This document shows positions 17,948-26,762 of a stretch of DNA of 64,000 nt, in pieces (position 1 is the first letter of the stretch; the number at the start of each line of letters is the position of its first letter). The notes under the pieces are model-generated. The model was given only the letters and a program-made list of their open reading frames with translations, searched no databases and had not been told where the DNA came from. The position numbers were made by a program, and so were the translations under genes. Source of the DNA: Schaalia vaccimaxillae DSM 15804 (lineage in GTDB: Bacteria > Actinomycetota > Actinomycetes > Actinomycetales > Actinomycetaceae); assembly GCF_000420425.1 (NCBI RefSeq), contig NZ_ATUX01000007.1:124001-188000 (forward strand), written 5' to 3'.

Positions 17948-18466
17948 GTGGGTAAGCACAGATCCACCGACCATACGGGCGGGGCGACGAGGGCGATTGA
18001 GGCCCTGACAGCGGCCGGGGTCACGTTCACTATCCATGAGTATGAGCATTCATCGGACGCTAGATTTTTCGGCGAAGAAACGGTTGCCAAGCTCGGCGTT
18101 GATCCGGCGAGGACGTTCAAAACGCTGATGGTGCGACTCAATACCGGTGAATTCGTTATCGGTTGTATTCCTGTTCTCGAACATCTGTCGATGAAGCTCA
18201 TTGCTCACGCTGCCGGGGCAAAGAATGCTCAGATGGCAGAGCCTGCCGTTGCTCAACGACGCACTGGCTATGTTGTCGGGGGTATTTCTCCGCTCGGCCA
18301 AACAACAGAACACCGGACTTTTGTTGACGAGTCCTGTTTGGATCACGAAACAATGTTGGTTTCGGGTGGTCGCCGAGGCCTATCGGTAGAGCTGTCGCCT
18401 CTTGACCTCATTGAATTGGCCGGTGCTGAGGTTGCTGACCTCAAAGCGCAGGAGTGGCGTTACTAG
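17948..18466 (+). CDS. ybaK: YbaK/EbsC-family Cys-tRNA(Pro) deacylase
   Basis: This 172-residue protein of the YbaK/ProX editing superfamily hydrolyses mischarged Cys-tRNA(Pro) and related aminoacyl-tRNAs. Motifs include EEVAKLG-type EETVAKLGVDPARTFKTL, the conserved lysine in SMKLIAHAAGAK and GYVVGGISPLGQ. The GTG at 17948 lies two bases after the YccF stop; a longer frame inside YccF is an artefact. Its 3' end overlaps the convergent vapC gene by 26 bases, so the two transcripts are antisense at their ends. Confidence 0.9.
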   Translation: MGKHRSTDHTGGATRAIEALTAAGVTFTIHEYEHSSDARFFGEETVAKLGVDPARTFKTLMVRLNTGEFVIGCIPVLEHLSMKLIAHAAGAKNAQMAEPAVAQRRTGYVVGGISPLGQTTEHRTFVDESCLDHETMLVSGGRRGLSVELSPLDLIELAGAEVADLKAQEWRY

Positions 18467-18869
18467 GGATCTCACTTGTAGGTGAGAGCACTTGAAGGCT
18501 TCGTGATTGGCAAGCATGCGCCAGCTTGATGTCATGTGTCGCAACGATGACGGGATCGCCGACGGAGTCCAGTATTTTTGCGGTTGCCAGGTGGATCGCG
18601 TCGAGAGATTTGAGGCTGCCGGTCAATGCGCAAGCTTCAGCGATTACTTCCTCGTCTATCGAAACCAAAGCTAGTGCGTCGGTAAATGCGTGGACGGCTC
18701 GGATGTTTAGCCCGGTCCTGCGGGCAAGTCGTGTGAGTTCAAGTTCCAAGAGCACAGATGAAACAAGGGCGTGGCTTTGAGAGTACTTGAGCAACATGGA
18801 TTCAGCGGCAATTGAATGCTCCTGATCCAAAAGGATTAAGCCTGCGAATGAGGTATCAAGGTAGAGCAT
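18441..18869 (-). CDS. vapC: VapC-type PIN-domain toxin (ribonuclease)
   Basis: The 142-residue PIN domain carries the expected acidic metal ligands: Asp5 in YLDTS, Glu43 in LLELELTR, Asp in KSLDAIHLATA and Asp in VIVATHDIKLAHA. VapC toxins are Mg-dependent RNases that cut tRNA or rRNA when the antitoxin is lost. The start overlaps the stop of the upstream antitoxin gene by one base. The 3' end runs 26 bases into the end of ybaK on the other strand, so it is slightly longer than most VapC proteins (about 130). Confidence 0.92.
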   Translation of the reverse strand: MLYLDTSFAGLILLDQEHSIAAESMLLKYSQSHALVSSVLLELELTRLARRTGLNIRAVHAFTDALALVSIDEEVIAEACALTGSLKSLDAIHLATAKILDSVGDPVIVATHDIKLAHACQSRSLQVLSPTSEIPSNATPAL

Positions 18870-19168
18870 TAGCTCTCGTCCCGATCTTCGTCCAATAGTT
18901 CACGAAGAGTCATGCCGTTCGGCATCGAGTGTTTCGGCAGTACTCGAAAATCAGTTCGAGGCATTCTGACGCGCCCTTGTAACCGTAGGCGTTGCAAGGG
19001 CGTAGTTTCCTCCTCGAAGGGGATCAAACGTGCGACTGGTCGCCCCCTGTCTGTGATTGTGACAGCGTGCCCAGAGCTGCGAACGTCTGCCACAATCTGG
19101 CCGGAGTGCTGATTCAGATTGCGCAGCGTAACGGTCCGTCCCTCGGGTGTGATGGCTGCGTTCGACAT
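18869..19168 (-). CDS. vapB: Phd/YefM-type antitoxin (VapB partner)
   Basis: This 99-residue protein has an N-terminal Phd/YefM fold (VTLRNLNQHSGQIVADVRSSG, ITDRGRPVARLIP) for DNA binding. Its acidic and flexible C-terminus, ending LRELLDEDRDES, fits wrapping around the toxin. It precedes vapC with a one-base overlap, the standard order. A strong AAGGAGGAG site precedes the ATG. Autoregulation through the palindrome at 19184-19199 is likely. Confidence 0.92.
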   Translation of the reverse strand: MSNAAITPEGRTVTLRNLNQHSGQIVADVRSSGHAVTITDRGRPVARLIPFEEETTPLQRLRLQGRVRMPRTDFRVLPKHSMPNGMTLRELLDEDRDES

Positions 19169-19183
19169 GCTCCTCCTTAAAAT

Positions 19184-19199
19184 GTTCTACAAGTAGAAC
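19184..19199. promoter_or_regulatory. Perfect palindrome, VapB autoregulatory operator
   Basis: GTTCTAC-AA-GTAGAAC is a perfect 16-base inverted repeat just upstream of the antitoxin start. This is the usual position and form of a toxin-antitoxin operator. Confidence 0.6.
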
Positions 19200-19212
19200 T
19201 TAATTGTAGTTG

Positions 19213-21894
19213 TCACCATGGCCCCACCGCCAGGACCTTTAGGTCAACGGCGCCAGCCCGATCCGAGGCAGTCACGTCTACCAAAGCAGCGATTCGCCAG
19301 TCCAAATTCTCAGCCGGATCAAGAATCGTTTGCGTAGCCAGCCAATACGCTCCCGGTTGATCCTGGGCCTTGTCTGCCGTGTCATCGCTACCGCCGCTGG
19401 CCAAAATAGTTGAGCGATCTGGCGACTCATCAATCACGCACAGGGAGGCTGAGCGGGCACTCTGATCAATGCCGATCCAATCGTGTTCTGCCCAGTAACG
19501 CTCCAAAACATGATCCCAACGATCCTCACCCCAACCTGACGTCCCATCAAGACGAGCCAGTCCCTCAACATCGTCGCGGCTCATCAACTCGACCCGGTGG
19601 AACAGATCTTTACGAATCGCCGTACGGAACACATGTTTATTCGCAGAGAATGCGACATTGCCGTCCTCGTCAGCGCCAAAAGCCAACTCGGTGCCCACAG
19701 CGGCGTCGTCCTGGGTAAGTTCGCGGCCCTCGGCCAACGCCTCCCACTCATCCAACAAAGATGAATCAACCGCGCGGACCAAAGCCCCCAACCACTCGGC
19801 AATCGCGTCCACGTCCTCAGTCATGAGTTCGTCGGGCACTATCTGACGCAAACTGCGGTACGCGTCCGTCAGATAACGCAACACCACGCCCTCGGAACGT
19901 CCAATGTCATAACGAGAAACCAACTCGGTGAACGTCATGGCATTTTCCACCATCTCGCGCACCACCGACTTCGGAGACAACTCAAGTCCACCGACCCAAG
20001 GATTGGCCGCCACATAGGTAGTAAACGCTGCGTCCAACAACTCCTCTAAAGGCTTGGGCCATGTCACGGACTCCAAGGCCTCCATGCGGTCGTCGTACTC
20101 CATGCCTTCGGCTTTCATAGCAGACACAGCTTCGCCGCGAGCCACCCGCTGCTGCCCGTACAAAACCGGACGCGGATCCTCTAACACAGATTCAATGACG
20201 GACACGATGTCCAGGGCGTAGGTGGGGGACTCAGCATCGAGCAATTCCAACGCCGCCAATGCAAAGGGGGAAAGCGGCTGGTTCAACGCAAAGTCGTCAG
20301 GTAGGTCGGTGGCTGCCCTCAGACGAGGGCGGCCATCAGCTTGAGCCTGCGTACTGGACACGTGGTCGACGACGCCACTGCGCCTCATTGACGAATAAAT
20401 GTCCCCGAGGCGTCGCAGATGCGGGTTTGCAACCTGGGGAGAATCATCGTTTTCTGTTGCCAACTCGACGAGGTGCTCGCCAGGATCGCGGCCCGCCACT
20501 TCGGCACCCGCCAGGACATTAAGCACCATCGAGTGGGTCATAGCGAAACGCGACTGCAATTGTTCAGGGGCCGCGGTCACGAGGCGCTCAAAAGTCGCTT
20601 TCGTCCAAGAAATTTGACCATCGGCCGGAGCCTTGCGTTTCTTCGCTGACTTCTTCTTGGCGCGCTTGAGATCGCGAGCATCGCGGGCGGCCTCCTGCGC
20701 GGCCGTTAAACGCGCTTTCTCACGGGCAGCCTCGACCTCGTGTTCGGGAGCCAAAACGCGGACAAATCCAACGGTGTCGAATCCGGCGCGTCCTGCGCGT
20801 CCCGCAATCTGGTGGAACTCGCGAGCAGAAAGATGGCGCATTCTCTCGCCATCGAATTTCACCAGAGACGTGATGAGCACGGTGCGGATGGGAACGTTGA
20901 TCCCCACTCCTAAAGTGTCTGTGCCACACACGATCGGCAGCAATCCCTGCTGGGTCAGGCGTTCAACCAGGCGCCGGTAGCGCGGCAACATCCCCGCGTG
21001 ATGAACACCTATGCCTTGGGCTAAGAGAGAGCGGAGTGTCTGACCGAAGCCTCGGCCAAAGCTCACCGTAGACAACGCCTGGGAAATTTTCTTCTTCTGC
21101 TCGTCATTAATGAGCTTGACACGGTCAAAAGACTGAGCCGTCTCCACCGCATCTTTTTGCGCAAAATGCACGATATAAACCGGCCAACGTCCCTCACTCA
21201 AAAGTCGTTGGATGGTCACATCCAATGCATCGACAACGTACTCAAATTCGAGGGGAACCGGACGCTCAGCATCGTCAACTAAAGCCACATCGCGGCCCGT
21301 GCGTTGCTTCCACTGAGCCTCAAATCGCGACGTGTCCCCAAGAGTGGCAGACATGGCAACGAATTGGGGACGAGTCAGTTCTAATAACGGAACCTGCCAC
21401 GCCCATCCACGCTGAGGATCACCGTAGAAATGGAACTCGTCCATCACCACCATGTCGGTATCCAAAGCGGGGCCTTCGCGCAAAGCCTGATTAGCCAGAA
21501 TCTCTGCTGTGCAGCAGATGATTGGCGCATCCGCATTCAAGGAGACATCGCCGGTCACCATCCCGACGTTATCTGCCCCAAAAAGGGCGACGAGGTCGAA
21601 GAACTTTTCAGACACCAAGGCTTTGAGCGGCGCCGTGTAGTAGCTGCGCCCACCGTGAGCCATGGACACAAAGTGAGCGGCCAAGGCAATCATGGACTTT
21701 CCCGACCCGGTCGGTGTCGCGGCGATAACGTGATTACCGTCAAGGACCTGTAGCAGAGCCTCTTCCTGGTGGGGGTACAGCGGGCGTCCTGTGCCCTGAG
21801 CCCACGATGTGAATGCCTCGTACAAAGCATCGACGTCGTTGAGTTTGCCCTGGTCTTCCAGGTCGTCGAGTAGTTCGTTGAGCATCGCCGTCAT
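19213..21894 (-). CDS. DEAD/DEAH-box helicase (Ski2-like, DUF3516-type C-terminus)
   Basis: This is an 893-residue superfamily 2 helicase. Motifs in order are TPTGSGKS (Walker A), DEFHFYGD (motif II), MSATLGD (motif III), GIGVHHAGMLPRYR, GTDTLGVGINVPI and QIAGRAGRAGFD (motif VI). A basic insert (RAKKKSAKKRKAP) follows, then a long all-helical C-terminal region that fits the DUF3516 region of actinobacterial Ski2-like RNA helicases. It is cytosolic and probably acts in RNA turnover or ribosome-related processes; the role is poorly known. It is transcribed away from the AGCS symporter gene. Confidence 0.9.
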   Translation of the reverse strand: MTAMLNELLDDLEDQGKLNDVDALYEAFTSWAQGTGRPLYPHQEEALLQVLDGNHVIAATPTGSGKSMIALAAHFVSMAHGGRSYYTAPLKALVSEKFFDLVALFGADNVGMVTGDVSLNADAPIICCTAEILANQALREGPALDTDMVVMDEFHFYGDPQRGWAWQVPLLELTRPQFVAMSATLGDTSRFEAQWKQRTGRDVALVDDAERPVPLEFEYVVDALDVTIQRLLSEGRWPVYIVHFAQKDAVETAQSFDRVKLINDEQKKKISQALSTVSFGRGFGQTLRSLLAQGIGVHHAGMLPRYRRLVERLTQQGLLPIVCGTDTLGVGINVPIRTVLITSLVKFDGERMRHLSAREFHQIAGRAGRAGFDTVGFVRVLAPEHEVEAAREKARLTAAQEAARDARDLKRAKKKSAKKRKAPADGQISWTKATFERLVTAAPEQLQSRFAMTHSMVLNVLAGAEVAGRDPGEHLVELATENDDSPQVANPHLRRLGDIYSSMRRSGVVDHVSSTQAQADGRPRLRAATDLPDDFALNQPLSPFALAALELLDAESPTYALDIVSVIESVLEDPRPVLYGQQRVARGEAVSAMKAEGMEYDDRMEALESVTWPKPLEELLDAAFTTYVAANPWVGGLELSPKSVVREMVENAMTFTELVSRYDIGRSEGVVLRYLTDAYRSLRQIVPDELMTEDVDAIAEWLGALVRAVDSSLLDEWEALAEGRELTQDDAAVGTELAFGADEDGNVAFSANKHVFRTAIRKDLFHRVELMSRDDVEGLARLDGTSGWGEDRWDHVLERYWAEHDWIGIDQSARSASLCVIDESPDRSTILASGGSDDTADKAQDQPGAYWLATQTILDPAENLDWRIAALVDVTASDRAGAVDLKVLAVGPW

Positions 21895-21926
21895 AGAGCC
21901 ATTGTTTCATTGACCGTACTCATCTG

Positions 21927-21948
21927 GGGACGAGGGCGCCCTCGTCCC
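21927..21948. repeat. Perfect 22-base palindrome in a divergent promoter region
   Basis: The half-site GGGACGAGGGC is followed directly by its reverse complement GCCCTCGTCCC, centred at 21937/21938. It lies 33 bases from the helicase start and 173 bases from the symporter start, with no T-run, so an operator is more likely than a terminator. Confidence 0.6.
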
Positions 21949-22120
21949 GCCGCTATTTGCCTCCTGCGAGGACGGCCCTGCGCGTTCACCTGCGATCAAT
22001 AGATGGATGGCCTCCCATCAAAGCCACCATGTCGTGTCATTCTTGGCCCGTCTCATCGCTCAGCCGCACGGGTCCACTGGCCTGCCAAATTAGCGGCTCC
22101 GCCCATGAAGGGAATCGGAA

Positions 22121-23614
22121 ATGGAAAGCCTGGCCAACGCGGTCTTAGAAGTTGCTGACTGGATTACCCTGCATATCACCGTGTGGGTCCTGATCGGCAC
22201 GGGCCTGTATCTGACGATTCGCTCTCGCGGGGTCCAACTGCGACTCTTACCCGAGATGATCCGATCCGTCGGCGGGTCGCGTAAGGGCGCCGCTGGAGGT
22301 ATTTCCTCTTTCCAGGCTTTCGCGATCTCACTGGCAGCCCGCGTTGGGGTTGGCAACGTGTTCGGCGTCGCTGCGGCCCTGCTCGTGGGTGGACCGGGTG
22401 CAATCTTTTGGATGTGGATCGTGGCGCTGGTCGGTATGGCAACCGCCTTTTTTGAAGCCACTTTGGCTCAGCTTTTCAAAGTCCGAGCTGCAGACGGCAC
22501 TTTCCGCGGTGGCCCAGCCTTCTATATTGCGCGCGGCCTGAAAAACAAAGCCTTCGCCAATGTATTCGCCATCATCATGGTTGTGACCTGTGGCTTCATC
22601 ATCACGTCTGTGCAGTCCAACGCCGTTGCCGGAACTCTGACCGCAGCATTTGGTACGGGAGCCAACCAGCCGCTGCAAGGTTTTGGCGGCTACACGGCAG
22701 CTCAGCTGACCGTCGCTGGCTTGATCTTCGTTTTCACTTCCATGGTGATCTTTGGAGGCATTCGAGCGGTTGCTCGCGTGACCGAGTGGATGGCGCCGAT
22801 CATGGCGCTCATCTACATCATCATGGTGTTCATCATTTGCGTGACGAACCTCGGGCAGTTCGGCACTGTCCTCGGACAAATCTTCTCCAGTGCATTCGCC
22901 CCCGAACCGGCTGTGGGAGGCCTTGGAGGCGGCATCCTCGCAGCCCTCATCAACGGCACCAAACGCGGCCTCTTCTCCAATGAAGCCGGCCAGGGTACGG
23001 CACCCAATGCCGCGGCAACCGCTACGGTCACGCACCCCGTGCGGCAGGGCCTCATCCAATCCCTGGGCGTGTTCATTGACACGGTCGTCGTGTGTACCGC
23101 AACCGCTTTCGTCATATTGATCGCAGGGGCGGACGTGTGGGGGAGCGAGGGCGCGAACCCATCCAATCTGACTACCCTGGCCGTGGCCAACGAGTTGGGT
23201 TCGTGGACTATCGTTCCCATGGTGATCCTGATTTTCGTCCTGGCTTACTCTTCGATCATCGCGGCCTACGTCTATTCGGATACGAACATGTCCTTTATGA
23301 CTGGCGGTAAGCAGTGGGGCTCATGGTTCGTGCGTGTCCTGTCCGTGGTGTCGGCAACCGCGGGAGCCGTGCTGTCCCTCGATCTGGTGTGGAATGCCGT
23401 CGACATTGCTATGGCGATCAATACGATCGTCAACCTTGTTGCGCTGATTTTCTTGGTTAAGTGGGGCACCGCATTGCTGCGCGATTACGAGGCACAACGT
23501 AAAGCCGGAGTGTCTGAGCCTGTCTTTGTGGCTACCGATAATAAGTATCTACCCGCTTCTCTTGAGGGAGATGTGTGGACTTCTAGTAGCGTGGAGGCTG
23601 TCGAAAAGAGCTGA
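22121..23614 (+). CDS. Sodium:alanine/glycine symporter (AGCS family)
   Basis: This 497-residue integral membrane protein has about eleven hydrophobic segments. AGCS family motifs are present: GTGLYLTIRSRGVQ, GNVFGVAAALLVGGPGAIFWMW, GTKRGLFSNEAGQGTAPNAAA and SYSTIIAAYVYSD-like YSSIIAAYVYSD. The family imports alanine, glycine or related small amino acids with Na+. The start ATG follows GAAGGGAATCGGAA. The 226-base upstream gap has a perfect palindrome but no glycine riboswitch that I can see. The FAH gene follows after 18 bases. Confidence 0.94.
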   Translation: MESLANAVLEVADWITLHITVWVLIGTGLYLTIRSRGVQLRLLPEMIRSVGGSRKGAAGGISSFQAFAISLAARVGVGNVFGVAAALLVGGPGAIFWMWIVALVGMATAFFEATLAQLFKVRAADGTFRGGPAFYIARGLKNKAFANVFAIIMVVTCGFIITSVQSNAVAGTLTAAFGTGANQPLQGFGGYTAAQLTVAGLIFVFTSMVIFGGIRAVARVTEWMAPIMALIYIIMVFIICVTNLGQFGTVLGQIFSSAFAPEPAVGGLGGGILAALINGTKRGLFSNEAGQGTAPNAAATATVTHPVRQGLIQSLGVFIDTVVVCTATAFVILIAGADVWGSEGANPSNLTTLAVANELGSWTIVPMVILIFVLAYSSIIAAYVYSDTNMSFMTGGKQWGSWFVRVLSVVSATAGAVLSLDLVWNAVDIAMAINTIVNLVALIFLVKWGTALLRDYEAQRKAGVSEPVFVATDNKYLPASLEGDVWTSSSVEAVEKS

Positions 23615-23632
23615 AAGCAATACGCTGGAGCC

Positions 23633-24412
23633 ATGAGAATCGTTCGCTTTGCAGATACTGATGGTCCGCGTTACGGCGCCCTCGACGATGATTCGACGCG
23701 AATTGTTGTCCTTAAAGGCGACCCGCTGTTCAACCCGGTCGAACCCGATGGACGAATCGTTGAACTTGACGAGGTTCGTCTGCTGTCCCCGGTGATCCCA
23801 CGTTCCAAAGTGGTTGGCATTGGTAAAAACTATGCGGACCATGCGCGTGAAATGGGAGGCGAACCCCCAGTTGAACCGGTGATCTTCCTTAAGCCCAACA
23901 CATCCGTCATTGGCCCGGATGACCCGATCACCCGTCCCAACTGGTCCGATGAGGTTCATTACGAGGGCGAGCTTGCCGTTGTCATCAAGTCTCTAGCCAA
24001 AGATGTGCCCGTGGAAAAAGTCGATGAGGTCATCCTCGGCTACATGTGCGCCAATGACGTGACCGCACGCGACAAACAACGCGAGGACGGCCAGTGGACA
24101 CGAGCCAAAGGCTTTGACACATCCTGCCCGTTGGGCCCCTGGATCACGGTCGACCCGAACCTGGACGTGCAAAACCTCGCGATCACCACCACTGTCGACG
24201 GCCAAATACGCCAACAAGACACCACCGCCAACATGCTGATGCCAGTCAAAGAATTGGTGTCCTATGTGTCTCGGGTGTTCACCCTGTTGCCCGGTGACGT
24301 CATCATTACGGGAACTCCGGCGGGTATTGGCCCTATCGAAGCTGGCCAGCGCGTCGAAGTGACTATTGAAGGTATTGGAACCCTGTCGAACCCTGTGGTC
24401 GACGCCAACTGA
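23633..24412 (+). CDS. Fumarylacetoacetate hydrolase (FAH) family protein
   Basis: This 259-residue protein has the FAH-fold C-terminal domain: VGIGKNYADHAREMG, metal ligands in HYEGELAVVI (Glu-x-Glu) and CANDVTARDKQ, and the GTPAGIGP motif. Members hydrolyse or decarboxylate acylpyruvates and oxaloacetate-like substrates; the exact reaction cannot be predicted. In many Actinobacteria this gene lies directly before gltX; here about 3.6 kb with a permease, a nucleoside phosphorylase and a MalY-like gene separate them. Confidence 0.9.
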   Translation: MRIVRFADTDGPRYGALDDDSTRIVVLKGDPLFNPVEPDGRIVELDEVRLLSPVIPRSKVVGIGKNYADHAREMGGEPPVEPVIFLKPNTSVIGPDDPITRPNWSDEVHYEGELAVVIKSLAKDVPVEKVDEVILGYMCANDVTARDKQREDGQWTRAKGFDTSCPLGPWITVDPNLDVQNLAITTTVDGQIRQQDTTANMLMPVKELVSYVSRVFTLLPGDVIITGTPAGIGPIEAGQRVEVTIEGIGTLSNPVVDAN

Positions 24413-24422
24413 GGTTACTAAC

Positions 24423-25907
24423 ATGTCAGAAACCACTGTTCCCCAAAAAACCGTTGACGGTGCCGTTGCTGTCGAAATGGTCGGCCTGGATGTTATTCCG
24501 GAGTCGGACCGTAAAGGCAAGCCTTCCGACCTGTTTATGCCTTGGTTTGCTGCAAATATTTCTGTTCTTGGTATCTCCTGGGGTTCGTGGGTACTGGGCT
24601 TTGGAATCTCTTTCGTTCAAGCGGTCATCATTTCCGTGGTCGGAGTGTCCCTGTCCTTCCTGGTGTGTGGTCTGATCGCGATTGCCGGTAAACGCGGCTC
24701 AACACCAACTTTGGTTCTATCTCGCGCAGCTTTTGGCTACAACGGCAACCGTATTTCAGCGGTGATTTCCTGGATTCTCACCGTCGGTTGGGAGACATTC
24801 CTGTGCGTTATGGCAGTCCAAGCCACCGCAACCGTCATGGGAGCGCTGGGCTTCCAGAACCATCTAATGGCGCAGATTATTGCGTTGATCCTGGTGGTGG
24901 CGCTCGCGGCCGGATCGGGCATCCTCGGTTTCGACATGATCATGAAAGTCCAGACGTGGATCACCTGGGCCACCGCCGTCCTGACCATCATCTATCTGAT
25001 CCTGGCTTTCCCCACGATCAATATGGATGCGGTTATGGCCCTGCCTTCGGGATCGTTGGCGGCTGTTATTGGAGCCGGGTGCATGCTGCTGGTGGGCTTT
25101 GGTTTTGGTTGGATCAACGCCGCGGCAGATTATTCGCGCTACCTGCCTCGTAACGCCTCCACCGGTGGTGTCGTTGGGTGGACGACTTTCGGTGCAGCCC
25201 TGCCCACCGTCGTCCTCGTCTTCTTTGGTTTGCTGCTGGCCGGTTCCAATCCGGAACTCAACGAGGCCGTTTCCAACGACCCGATCGGTGCTTTGACAAC
25301 AATCTTGCCAACTTGGTTCTTGATCCCCTTCGCCCTCGTCGCGGTCCTCGGGTTGATTGGCGGCATCATCATGGACATTTATTCGTCGGGCCTGTCTCTG
25401 CTGGCCACCGGATTCCCCGCTTCTCGCCCCGTCGCCACGGCCATCGATGGCACGATCATGACGGTCGGAACCATTGTCATCGTGTTCTTCTCAGACTCCT
25501 TCTTCGGGCCATTCCAGGGCTTCCTGACGACCCTGGGTGTAGTTATTGCTGCCTGGGGTGGCGTCATGCTCGCTGATATTGCTTTGCGCAAGAAGGACTA
25601 CGACGAGCCCTCGCTATTCGTTGCTAATGGCTTGTACGGCTCGGTCAACTGGGGAGCCGTCATCACCCTCATTGTCGCTTCCATCCTGGGCTGGGGCTTC
25701 GTGGTCAATACCTCGGCTTCTTGGCTTGAATGGCAAGGGTTCCTTCTGGGCCTGATCGGCGGCAAAGATGGGGCGTGGGCGTATTCGAATATCGGCATCC
25801 TCTTGGCCCTGGTCATTGGTTTTGTCGGTTACCTCCTGACGTCGGCGGGGCGCGTCCGCAAGCAGGAACAGTCACCGTCACGTCCTTTCGCGGAAGCAGT
25901 GAAATGA
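24423..25907 (+). CDS. NCS1-family cytosine/purine permease
   Basis: This 494-residue membrane protein has about twelve hydrophobic segments. NCS1 motifs are visible: LFMPWFAANISVLGISWG near the N-terminus, GKRGSTPTLVLSRAAFGYNGN and GFGFGWINAAADYSRYLPR. The family imports nucleobases or related compounds with protons or Na+. The ATG at 24423 is 11 bases after the FAH stop; an earlier in-frame start inside FAH is unlikely. The stop overlaps the next gene (ATGA). Coupling to a nucleoside phosphorylase suggests the substrate is a purine base or nucleoside. Confidence 0.92.
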   Translation: MSETTVPQKTVDGAVAVEMVGLDVIPESDRKGKPSDLFMPWFAANISVLGISWGSWVLGFGISFVQAVIISVVGVSLSFLVCGLIAIAGKRGSTPTLVLSRAAFGYNGNRISAVISWILTVGWETFLCVMAVQATATVMGALGFQNHLMAQIIALILVVALAAGSGILGFDMIMKVQTWITWATAVLTIIYLILAFPTINMDAVMALPSGSLAAVIGAGCMLLVGFGFGWINAAADYSRYLPRNASTGGVVGWTTFGAALPTVVLVFFGLLLAGSNPELNEAVSNDPIGALTTILPTWFLIPFALVAVLGLIGGIIMDIYSSGLSLLATGFPASRPVATAIDGTIMTVGTIVIVFFSDSFFGPFQGFLTTLGVVIAAWGGVMLADIALRKKDYDEPSLFVANGLYGSVNWGAVITLIVASILGWGFVVNTSASWLEWQGFLLGLIGGKDGAWAYSNIGILLALVIGFVGYLLTSAGRVRKQEQSPSRPFAEAVK

Positions 25908-26719
25908 GCGAGGTCGATCCGCGTTTCGCTTCTGCCCTCATTGACGAGGATGCCCGCGGGGGAGCCCAGCTCATCACTGAAAAGACTGGGGCCGATCGAC
26001 ACGATGCTCTCGTTGTCCTCGGATCAGGATTGGCTCAAGCTCTTGATACAGCTGATGGGTGGGGGAGCCCTGTAGTGCGGATGAAGCTCTCCGACCTGCC
26101 GGGAGTTTTGGCTCCCGTCGCCGACGGACACGTCGACGAATTACGTTCCTACGAGGTTGCAGGCAAACGGGTTTTGGTCGCGTTGGGTAGAACTCATCTG
26201 TACGAGGGCGTGTCCCCGTCCCAAGTGACGGCCCTTTCAAGGGCAGCGGTTGCGGCTGGTATCCAACGAGGGGTGTTAGTTAATGCCAATGGGTGTTTGC
26301 GGCCTTGGGAACTCGGAGATGTCATGGTGATTGATGATCACCTGAATTTCAGCGGGTCCTCGCCTTTTGACGGCACTTTGTTTACTGATATTTCGGGCAC
26401 TTGGGACCCCCAGTTGGCAAGCACTCTGGCGCAGGTGTGCCAGCGGCGAGGTACCTACGCGATTATGCGAGGCCCGGAGTATCAGACGATGGCAGAGAGC
26501 CGGTTCTTGGCGTCGACTGGTGCGGACTGCGTTGGCATGTCAACGATCATGGAAGCGATCTGTTTGCACTCACTTGGTGTCAAAGTCGCGGGCATGTCCG
26601 TAGTGTCGGACCTGTCTTTTGCTCAGACACCAACCGATCCCACGCAGGTTGTCGAGGCTGCGGCTGCGGCTGCAGTTACTGTGCGCAAGGGGATTGAGGC
26701 TGTTCTCGAAGCTGTCTGA
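25904..26719 (+). CDS. Purine nucleoside phosphorylase family, with non-standard base-binding residues
   Basis: The 271-residue protein is a trimeric-type (family 2) purine nucleoside phosphorylase: phosphate-binding GSGLA (Gly40-Ser41-Gly42), GRTHLYEG (Arg96, His98) and ADCVGMST (Met212, Ser213) are present. Residues that read the purine in human PNP differ: the Glu201 position (FET) is Gln194 (YQT), Asn243 (ITN) is Asp236 (VSD) and the usual TNAAGG is VNANGC. The His257 region that holds the ribose 5'-OH reads DPTQVVE, without His. An Asp at the 243 position is what methylthioadenosine phosphorylases use for 6-aminopurines. The enzyme therefore may prefer adenosine or 5'-modified adenosines; this is inference. 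It is coupled to the permease. Confidence 0.88.
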   Translation: MSEVDPRFASALIDEDARGGAQLITEKTGADRHDALVVLGSGLAQALDTADGWGSPVVRMKLSDLPGVLAPVADGHVDELRSYEVAGKRVLVALGRTHLYEGVSPSQVTALSRAAVAAGIQRGVLVNANGCLRPWELGDVMVIDDHLNFSGSSPFDGTLFTDISGTWDPQLASTLAQVCQRRGTYAIMRGPEYQTMAESRFLASTGADCVGMSTIMEAICLHSLGVKVAGMSVVSDLSFAQTPTDPTQVVEAAAAAAVTVRKGIEAVLEAV

Positions 26720-26729
26720 CACGCTTGCC

Positions 26730-26762
26730 GGTCTCCGCTCTCGTTACCCGAGAGTGGAGACC
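26730..26762. terminator. Bidirectional hairpin between the phosphorylase and malY-like gene
   Basis: GGTCTCC-g-CTCTCG pairs with CGAGAG-t-GGAGACC around a TTACC loop. The stem covers the last codons of the leftward MalY-like gene, whose stop codon is in the loop. It separates two convergent genes. No strong T-run follows. Confidence 0.5.

Noticed and set aside
21949-22120. Possible glycine riboswitch before the AGCS symporter
   Set aside because: No tandem glycine aptamer core is recognisable by eye; a covariance-model search would decide.
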